Part shown: piece after piece, positions 6,226 through 10,052 of the stretch
Position numbering within the stretch: position 1 is the stretch's first letter
How the letters are laid out: each line of letters starts with the position of its first letter
Assembly: GCA_029778515.1 (NCBI GenBank)
Contig: JAKOQD010000044.1
Span: 1-10,052, forward strand
From: Actinomycetes bacterium
GTDB taxonomy: Bacteria > Actinomycetota > Actinomycetes > Propionibacteriales > Propionibacteriaceae
Direction of reading: 5' to 3'
DNA length: 10,052 bases
Notes under the pieces: model-generated
Told to the model about the DNA's origin: nothing
What the model saw: the letters and a program-made list of their open reading frames with translations, nothing else
Database searches by the model: none
Program-made: the position numbers and the translations under genes

Positions 6226-6245
6226 ATCCCGGCCTCCGCCGGGAT
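6226..6245. repeat. Perfect 8-bp hairpin, REP-like, possible terminator of the NUDIX operon
   Basis: atcccggc (6226-6233) and gccgggat (6238-6245) pair perfectly around a 4-nt loop. The 'cccggc..gccgggatgac' core resembles a widespread extragenic repeat. On the minus strand it lies downstream of the NUDIX stop and could end that operon, although no T-run is present. Confidence 0.5.
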
Positions 6246-6332
6246 GACGAAGGGATGCCCGGATGACGGTGGGTTGCCCGGACGACGGTGGGATGCCCGG
6301 ATGACGAAGGGACGCCGGGACGACGGTGGGAT
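6244..6332. repeat. 19-bp tandem repeat, about 4.6 imperfect copies
   Basis: The units begin at 6244, 6263, 6282, 6301 and 6320 (last one partial). The first reads atgacgaagggatgcccgg; the others differ at a few positions (ATGACG/ACGACG, AAGGG/GTGGG). The array starts inside the right arm of the hairpin at 6226-6245, as if the hairpin edge had been amplified. The region lies between convergent genes, and translated frames through it give the FVIPAEAGIS peptide typical of repeat-derived false ORFs. Confidence 0.75.
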
Positions 6333-6349
6333 CGGGCTCCGGAGGGTGG

Positions 6350-7006
6350 TTACAGGCGCTCGCTCAGGAAGCGTGGCGGAATCTCGGTGACCAGGTCGGT
6401 AGCCCAGGGCTGCGTCCAGCCCAGCAGGTCGAACAGCCCGTCCAGCAGGTAGGCGGTGAAACCCCACACGTACAGATCGTCGAGAGTGAACGCCGGCCCG
6501 CGGAAGCCACCCGGGTGCGCCCACGTCGATCGGTTCGCCGGGTCGAGCAGACGGGACACCGGCACCTGGTGAACGCCCGCCAACTCGCCGACGTCCACCA
6601 CCTGCAGTCGCACCGGCTCGCCCCACCAGCCCACGACGGAGGTCACGTCGAACCCGCTACGCGGGATGTGTGCGTCCGGCAGTGAACCGAGCACCACCAC
6701 CGCGGACGGGTCGATGCCCACCTCCTCGTTCGCCTCCCGGAGTGCGGCGGCGACCGGATTGAGGTCCTGCGGCTCCAGCGATCCACCGGGGAACGCGATC
6801 TGGCCGGCGTGACTACGCAGATCCGGACGTTTCTCGACCAGCACGATCTCGTAGGCGTTGGGCTCGCCGCTGAGCAGGATCAGCACGGCAGCCCGCCGCT
6901 TGCCCTGCGGTGTCCGCGCACCCTGAATGAAGCTCAGCGCGTCCGGACGGTCGAATTGCGCAGCCGCAGCCCGCAGCCCGTCCGGCACGGGAACCGGGAA
7001 GCTCAC
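6350..7006 (-). CDS. NUDIX hydrolase, CoA pyrophosphatase (NudL-like)
   Basis: The 218-aa protein is likely to hydrolyse coenzyme A or its derivatives to 3',5'-ADP and phosphopantetheine. Residues 57-75 contain VEKRPDLRSHAGQIAFPGG, which fits the CoA-specific signature seen before the Nudix box in this subfamily. The box follows at about 74-98 with GG, Glu78, the REANEEVG core (90-97) and the metal-binding glutamates Glu94 and Glu95. Length is normal. An in-frame GTG at 7030 exists, but the GTG at 7006 overlaps the upstream stop as GTGA, the junction used throughout this operon, so I start there. Last gene of the five-gene operon. The counterpart by order is Rv3672c. In M. tuberculosis the serine protease gene marP follows; here only repeats do. 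Confidence 0.9.
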   Translation of the reverse strand: MSFPVPVPDGLRAAAAQFDRPDALSFIQGARTPQGKRRAAVLILLSGEPNAYEIVLVEKRPDLRSHAGQIAFPGGSLEPQDLNPVAAALREANEEVGIDPSAVVVLGSLPDAHIPRSGFDVTSVVGWWGEPVRLQVVDVGELAGVHQVPVSRLLDPANRSTWAHPGGFRGPAFTLDDLYVWGFTAYLLDGLFDLLGWTQPWATDLVTEIPPRFLSERL

Positions 7007-7701
7007 GCGGCCAGCCCCGCTGCCACCCACGACTCGATCTCTTCCAGCGAGGTGAAGATGCCGGGATGCCGGGCCACCACTACGCCGTCGGCATCGATCA
7101 GCACCGTGTGCGGGATGCCGGCCACCCCCAGCGGACCGCGAATGGTCGCCTCTTCGTCAACCAACTGGGGGTACTTCATCGCCATCAACTGCGCGAACTC
7201 GATGGCCAGTTCTGGTTGCGGATCGGAGTAGTTGATACCGAGCACGGCCACGTCCTTCTGCTTGCTGGCAAACGCGGACAGGTCCGCGGCCTCGGCCCGG
7301 CAGGGTTCACACCATTGAGCCCACAGGTTGATCAGCATGGGTCCGCGCAGCCCGGCCAGCCGAACCTGACTGTCCCCGCCGAGGCAATCGAGGGTGAGGT
7401 CGGGCAGGCCGCCCGGCACCACTGGCGCTTCACTCGGCTTCGGGCAGTCCGCAATCCCGGCCGCCTTCCGCGCGGTCACCAGGTCGACGGTCTTGGGGGT
7501 GGCCGGCGAGTAGCTCTCGAAAGGAGTCGGGAACCGGTTCGCCGAAGGCACGGACGGGCTGCAGCCGGCCAGGGTCAGCAGGAGCGCCACCCCCAGCGCT
7601 AGTGCTCGCAGCGGACGAGGGCCAAGCGGCCTCGACCCCTCGACAGGCTCAGGGCAGGCCAAGCTCGACCAACCGAGGCTAGACCAACGAAGACGCTTCA
7701 T
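7003..7701 (-). CDS. TlpA/ResA-like thioredoxin-fold lipoprotein
   Basis: A 232-aa secreted, membrane-anchored thiol-disulfide protein. An unusual N-terminal stretch (1-30) precedes a signal peptide (about 31-46, [16 protein letters not shown]) ending in the lipobox LAGC, with Cys47 as the lipidated residue. The thioredoxin domain has WAQWCEPC (127-134), a CxxC pair at Cys131/Cys134, and the cis-proline loop GIPHT (Pro198). Two more cysteines (Cys86, Cys106) could form a structural disulfide. Likely role: reduction or exchange of disulfides at the outer face of the membrane. The ATG at 7701 overlaps the nth stop as ATGA, which supports the start even though it leaves about 30 residues before the signal peptide. 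Those residues include CPEPVEGS, encoded by a REP-like repeat. Positional counterpart: Rv3673c. Confidence 0.88.
   Translation of the reverse strand: MKRLRWSSLGWSSLACPEPVEGSRPLGPRPLRALALGVALLLTLAGCSPSVPSANRFPTPFESYSPATPKTVDLVTARKAAGIADCPKPSEAPVVPGGLPDLTLDCLGGDSQVRLAGLRGPMLINLWAQWCEPCRAEAADLSAFASKQKDVAVLGINYSDPQPELAIEFAQLMAMKYPQLVDEEATIRGPLGVAGIPHTVLIDADGVVVARHPGIFTSLEEIESWVAAGLAA
7620..7670. repeat. REP-like repeat inside the 5' coding region of the TlpA-like gene
   Basis: The core cccctcgacaggctcaggg (7637-7653... region) and the neighbouring caagctcgaccaac are typical of short extragenic repeats. An 8-nt direct repeat ggccaagc occurs at 7620-7627 and 7658-7665, 38 nt apart. On the minus strand it encodes [13 protein letters not shown], a peptide often seen when such repeats are translated. 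It lies between the start codon and the signal peptide. Confidence 0.6.
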
Positions 7702-8399
7702 CCGCGCGGCTCCCGCACCAGTTTCGCGGCCACCTTCGGATCGGTCGGCCCTTCACCGAAGGACGGGCAGTAGCTGGCCACCGAACAAGCGCCGCATGCC
7801 GGTCGCCGGGCGTGACAGCGCCGCCGGCCGTGCCAGATCACCCGGTGGTTGAGCCGGATCCAGTCCGACTTCGGAAAGAGCTCGCCGACTTCGGCCTCGA
7901 TCACTTCCGGCTTGGCCGAAGCGGTCCAGCCGAACCGTTGCGAGAGCCGGATGAAGTGGGTGTCAGTGGTGATGCCTGGCACGCCGAAACCGTCGGTGAG
8001 TACGACGTTCGCGGTCTTGCGGCCAACGCCGGGCAGCTTCACGAGCTCGGCGAGCCGCCCCGGCACGACGCCGCCGTGGTCGGCCACCAGCGCGGTGCCG
8101 AGCCGGATCAGCGCGTCCGTCTTCGCCCGGAAGAAGCCGGTGGGCTTGATCAGTTCCTCCAGTTCGGTGCGATCGGCAGACGCGAGCGCGGCCGCGTCCG
8201 GGTAGCGCGCGAACAGAGCCGGCGTGACCGTGTTCACCCGGCGGTCGGTCGACTGGGCCGAGAGCACCGTGGCCACCAGCAGCTGCAGGGGTGAGGCGTG
8301 ATCGAGCTCGCAATGCGCGTCCGGGTACAACTCGCCGAGTCCGCGGTTGATCGCCCTGGCCCGGCGGACCAGAGCGAGCCTCGACTCGGTGGCGGTCAC
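7698..8399 (-). CDS. nth: Endonuclease III (DNA glycosylase/AP lyase)
   Basis: The 233-aa base-excision repair enzyme removes oxidised pyrimidines and cleaves the abasic site. Motifs: SAQSTD (47-52) near the N-terminus; the helix-hairpin-helix [12 protein letters not shown] (122-133) with catalytic Lys128; catalytic Asp146 in TDTHFIR (145-151); and a complete C-terminal [4Fe-4S] loop with Cys195, Cys202, Cys205 and Cys211 (spacing x6, x2, x5). The GTG at 8399 overlaps the RidA stop as GTGA, and the end overlaps the TlpA-like start as ATGA. Length fits the family. The pairing of nth with the TlpA-like and NUDIX genes is also seen in mycobacteria (Rv3674c-Rv3672c), so the call and start are solid. 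Confidence 0.96.
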   Translation of the reverse strand: MTATESRLALVRRARAINRGLGELYPDAHCELDHASPLQLLVATVLSAQSTDRRVNTVTPALFARYPDAAALASADRTELEELIKPTGFFRAKTDALIRLGTALVADHGGVVPGRLAELVKLPGVGRKTANVVLTDGFGVPGITTDTHFIRLSQRFGWTASAKPEVIEAEVGELFPKSDWIRLNHRVIWHGRRRCHARRPACGACSVASYCPSFGEGPTDPKVAAKLVREPRG

Positions 8400-8854
8400 G
8401 CCGCCTCGACCACCAGCTCGATCTCGACCGGCGAGTCCAGTGGCAACACGGCCACCCCGACAGCGCTGCGCACATGGATGCCGGCTTCGCCGAAGACCTC
8501 CTGCAGCAGCAGGGACGCGCCGTTGGCAACGGCCGGCTGCCCGGTGAAACCGGGGTCGCTGGCCACGAAGACGACCAGCCGCACCACCCGCGCGATCCCG
8601 TCGACGCCCCCGACGACGGACGCGGCCGCGGCGACCGCGTTCAGCGCTGCCGTCCGGGCCAACTCAGCGGCCCGTTCCGGGCTGACCTGTGCACCCACCT
8701 TGCCGGTGTCGGTCAGCTTCCCGTCCACGAACGGCAGCTGGCCGGCGGTGAGCACCTGCCCACCCGAGATCGTGGCCGGCACGTACGCGGCTACCGGGGC
8801 GGGGACGGTCGGCAGCGCGATGCCGAGTTCGGCCAGCCTGGCGGAGTGACTCAT
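8396..8854 (-). CDS. RidA (YjgF/YER057c) family protein
   Basis: The 152-aa protein belongs to the RidA/Rid family, whose best-known members hydrolyse reactive enamine or imine intermediates from PLP enzymes. Sequence: [18 protein letters not shown] (30-47) matches the start of the fold, and [20 protein letters not shown] (127-146) matches the C-terminal signature, with Arg129 where the substrate-binding arginine sits in active members. It is somewhat longer than classic RidA (about 130 aa), like the Rv3678c group. An upstream in-frame start at 9001 would cover the whole DUF4177 gene, so I use the ATG at 8854, which overlaps the DUF4177 stop as ATGA. Its end overlaps nth by 4 nt. The exact substrate is unknown. 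Confidence 0.9.
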   Translation of the reverse strand: MSHSARLAELGIALPTVPAPVAAYVPATISGGQVLTAGQLPFVDGKLTDTGKVGAQVSPERAAELARTAALNAVAAAASVVGGVDGIARVVRLVVFVASDPGFTGQPAVANGASLLLQEVFGEAGIHVRSAVGVAVLPLDSPVEIELVVEAA

Positions 8855-9009
8855 TCGACCACCGGTCGCTTCAGGTAGGCCACCAGGTTCTGCGGATTCG
8901 GTCCCGGCACGACCTGCACCAGCTCCCAGCCGTCCGCACCCCAGTTGTCGAGGATCTGCTTGGTGGCGTGCACCAGCACCGGGACGGTCACGTACTCCCA
9001 CTTAGTCAT
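8851..9009 (-). CDS. DUF4177 small protein, first gene of the RidA-nth-TlpA-NUDIX operon
   Basis: A 52-aa protein beginning MTKWEYVTVPVLVHATKQIL, with GWELVQVVPG in the middle and a C-terminal strand (LVAYLKRP). The WEY...GWELVQV pattern is the hallmark of DUF4177, a small fold of unknown function. Its stop overlaps the RidA start in ATGA. The ATG at 9009 has no ribosome site; a TAGGGT -10-like hexamer (9016-9021, minus strand) lies six bases upstream, so the message is probably leaderless. In mycobacteria a gene of this type (Rv3678A) also precedes the RidA gene. The function is not known; fixed linkage to RidA suggests a shared role, which is an inference. Confidence 0.85.
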   Translation of the reverse strand: MTKWEYVTVPVLVHATKQILDNWGADGWELVQVVPGPNPQNLVAYLKRPVVE

Positions 9010-9015
9010 GGAGTC

Positions 9016-9021
9016 ACCCTA
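9016..9021 (-). promoter_or_regulatory. -10-like hexamer, probable leaderless start of the DUF4177 operon
   Basis: The minus strand reads TAGGGT, then six bases, then the ATG at 9009. The -35 region 17 nt upstream (TGCACC) is weak. It sits in the 70-nt gap behind whiB and would give the five-gene operon its own promoter. Confidence 0.45.
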
Positions 9022-9079
9022 GACAGCTCGGCCGCACAGGTGCACCACCCAGCCGGGGCTCGCGCGAAAACGCTACGGC

Positions 9080-9358
9080 TCAGAGGTCGCAGCGCGAATG
9101 CTTCGGGCAGAGGATCGAAGTCCAGGAGGTGATGTCTGTGCGCTGGCGCAGCAACTGGCGGCGCTCCCGCTCGGTCATGCCACCCCACACGCCCCACTCG
9201 ATGCGGTTGTCCAAGGCTTCGGCGAGGCACTCGTTGCGCACCGGGCAGGTGTAGCAGACCGAACGCACACGTTTCTGGTCGGCACCGTCGGGGAATAACT
9301 GATCTTCCAATCCACGGCACTTGGCCTGGAGGGTCCAGTCTTCGACTCCGAGCGGCAT
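9080..9358 (-). CDS. whiB4: WhiB-family Fe-S transcriptional regulator, WhiB4-like
   Basis: The 92-aa protein carries the four-cysteine Wbl iron-sulfur site: Cys14, Cys35, Cys38 and Cys44 (spacing x20, x2, x5). The family turn GVWGGMT (56-62) follows, then a basic ERERRQLLRQR segment used for DNA binding. Wbl proteins sense oxygen, NO or redox through a [4Fe-4S] cluster, and several bind the primary sigma factor. I choose the ATG at 9358: AAAGG lies 8 nt before it, whereas the GTG at 9367 has the same AAAGG directly abutting it. The WhiB4 assignment rests on sequence resemblance (LDNRIEWGVWGGMTERERR) and on position next to a divergent PonA2-like gene, both from memory of Rv3681c-Rv3682. Two extra cysteines near the C-terminus (Cys84, Cys90) are unusual. 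Confidence 0.9.
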   Translation of the reverse strand: MPLGVEDWTLQAKCRGLEDQLFPDGADQKRVRSVCYTCPVRNECLAEALDNRIEWGVWGGMTERERRQLLRQRTDITSWTSILCPKHSRCDL

Positions 9359-9403
9359 TGCTCTCACCTTTCACCGGGGTGGTCACTGACATCGGCGACA
9401 GTA

Positions 9404-9413
9404 AGCAATTGCT
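9404..9413. promoter_or_regulatory. 10-bp palindrome overlapping the whiB -10
   Basis: agcaattgct is a perfect palindrome and covers most of the -10 hexamer at 9409-9414. It could be an operator for repression or autoregulation of whiB. It is AT-rich against the local background. No regulator is identified. Confidence 0.4.
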
Positions 9414-9438
9414 AGGCGAACGAGCCGTCTGCTGTCAA
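9409..9438 (-). promoter_or_regulatory. Sigma-70-like promoter of whiB
   Basis: On the minus strand a perfect -35 TTGACA (9433-9438) is followed after 18 nt by TAGCAA (9409-9414) as the -10. This gives a leader of roughly 40-45 nt before the whiB ATG at 9358, in line with the Shine-Dalgarno sequence there. It is the clearest promoter in the window. Confidence 0.65.
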
Positions 9439-9517
9439 GAACTTTGGCCCGGCTAGGGAAGATTCCGTTCGAACCCGTCCGCCGGCAGCGTCCGCGAGCC
9501 GATTGGGTGCCGTGTCG

Positions 9518-9523
9518 TACCCT
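9518..9523 (+). promoter_or_regulatory. -10-like hexamer, probable leaderless start of the PBP gene
   Basis: TACCCT fits TANNNT and lies seven bases before the ATG at 9531, which has no usable Shine-Dalgarno sequence. A second in-frame ATG at 9537 has a weak AGAAG eight bases upstream, so a short leader is also possible. A -35 is not evident. Confidence 0.4.
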
Positions 9524-9530
9524 AGAAGTC

Positions 9531-10052
9531 ATGCGCATGGGGAAAAGGCTGTACTCGCTGGTCATGTTCTTGGTGGTGGCGATCATCGGCGGACTGCTGG
9601 CGGCCGGCCTGGTCGTCCCCATCGCCGGCATGGCGACCGACACCACCACGTCCATGGTGGAGAGCCTCGACCAGTTGCCGGCCGAGCTTGAGACCCCACC
9701 GCAGTCCGAGCGTTCCAGGCTGTTGAACGCGGACGGTTCACTGCTCGCCTACTTCTACAACGAGAACCGGGTCTACAAGGAACTGAAGGACATCTCGCCG
9801 ATCATGCAGAAAGCGCAGGTCGCCATCGAGGATCACCGCTTCTACGAGCACGGCGCGATGGACCTGCAGGGCACCTTGCGCGCGCTGGTCAGCACCAGCC
9901 AGGGCAACACCCAGGGCGGTTCGAGCCTCACCCAGCAGTACGTCCGGCTGGTCCTGGTCGAGAACGCCGAAGCCAAGAACGACAAGGCCGGCGTGATCGC
10001 AGCCAAGGAGAACACTGTCGCTCGCAAGATCCGCGAGCTGCGTTATGCGATC
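9531..10052 (+). CDS. ponA2: Class A penicillin-binding protein, PonA2-like (partial, N-terminal 174 residues)
   Basis: A bifunctional cell-wall synthase; only the N-terminus and part of the glycosyltransferase 51 domain are in the window. A short basic start (MRMGKR) leads into one membrane helix (about 8-34). The GT51 motifs follow: IEDHRFYEHGAMD (99-111) with catalytic Glu100, GGSSLTQQYVR (129-139), and ARKIRELRYA (164-173), where family members carry the third motif. The stretch between motifs 2 and 3 (about 140-163) is long and charged, as in PonA2-type proteins. The frame is open to the last base; the transpeptidase and any PASTA domain would lie beyond the right edge. Divergent from whiB, as ponA2 is from whiB4 in M. 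tuberculosis. Start at 9531 rather than 9537 is moderately sure. Confidence 0.92.
   Translation, partial: MRMGKRLYSLVMFLVVAIIGGLLAAGLVVPIAGMATDTTTSMVESLDQLPAELETPPQSERSRLLNADGSLLAYFYNENRVYKELKDISPIMQKAQVAIEDHRFYEHGAMDLQGTLRALVSTSQGNTQGGSSLTQQYVRLVLVENAEAKNDKAGVIAAKENTVARKIRELRYAI

Noticed and set aside
6244..6332. CRISPR array
   Set aside because: Units of 19 bp are directly joined without spacers, and there are no cas genes.
6195..6626. Minus-strand 143-codon frame through the repeat region
   Set aside because: It overlaps the NUDIX gene in another frame, and its end translates the repeats into FVIPAEAGIS, a known sign of repeat-derived false genes.
8855..9001. 49-residue N-terminal extension of the RidA protein up to an in-frame start at 9001
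   Set aside because: This stretch is the DUF4177 gene in another frame, and the ATGA overlap at 8851-8854 sets the RidA start.
9383..9655. Minus-strand 90-codon frame across the whiB-PBP promoter region
   Set aside because: It covers the whiB promoter and the start of the PBP gene on the opposite strand and shows no recognisable features.

Overview
The window is GC-rich chromosomal DNA from an actinobacterium. This rests on a WhiB-family regulator (confined to Actinobacteria and their phages), a GC-rich third codon position, frequent GTG and TTG starts, mRNAs that appear leaderless, and an actinobacterial type Tad pilus locus. Gene content and order recall, from memory, two parts of the Mycobacterium tuberculosis Rv3654c-Rv3682 neighbourhood: the ssd-tadABC-pilin-TadE cluster and the ponA2/whiB4/DUF4177/RidA/nth/TlpA/NUDIX cluster. 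Here they are much closer together and several intervening genes are absent. I cannot name the genus. There is no sign of prophage, transposase, CRISPR, rRNA or tRNA.

Left part (1-4712, all on the minus strand): the Tad (tight adherence) pilus locus. Read in the direction of transcription, it starts with ssd (a CpaE-like atypical ParA ATPase), tadA (secretion ATPase), tadB and tadC (inner-membrane platform). These four overlap and form one transcription unit. After a 225-nt gap comes a second unit: a DUF4244/Flp-like 64-aa major pilin, a 203-nt gap holding a large stem-loop, and a TadE-like minor pilin that runs off the left edge. The sequences upstream of ssd and of the pilin share a 62-nt ungapped similar block (43 of 62 identical) that contains a DnaA-box-like 9-mer. 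This suggests the two units are controlled together.

Middle (4839-6349): two plus-strand genes, a degenerate class I methyltransferase-like protein and a small two-helix 'phage holin family' membrane protein. They are followed by a 230-nt convergent intergenic region with a terminator-like hairpin, REP-type extragenic palindromes and a 19-bp tandem repeat.

Right part (6350-9358, minus strand): a five-gene operon, DUF4177 - RidA family - nth (endonuclease III) - TlpA-like thioredoxin lipoprotein - NUDIX CoA pyrophosphatase. All four junctions are 4-nt RTGA overlaps. whiB (WhiB4-like, Fe-S) lies just upstream with its own sigma-70-like promoter and a palindrome over the -10. Divergent from whiB, a class A penicillin-binding protein (PonA2-like, glycosyltransferase 51) begins at 9531 and leaves the window at the right edge. 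The group combines redox and Fe-S functions, base-excision repair, metabolite and cofactor clean-up and cell-wall synthesis.

The most interesting observations are the shared DnaA-box-containing element ahead of both Tad units, and a REP-like repeat that has become part of the N-terminal coding sequence of the TlpA lipoprotein.
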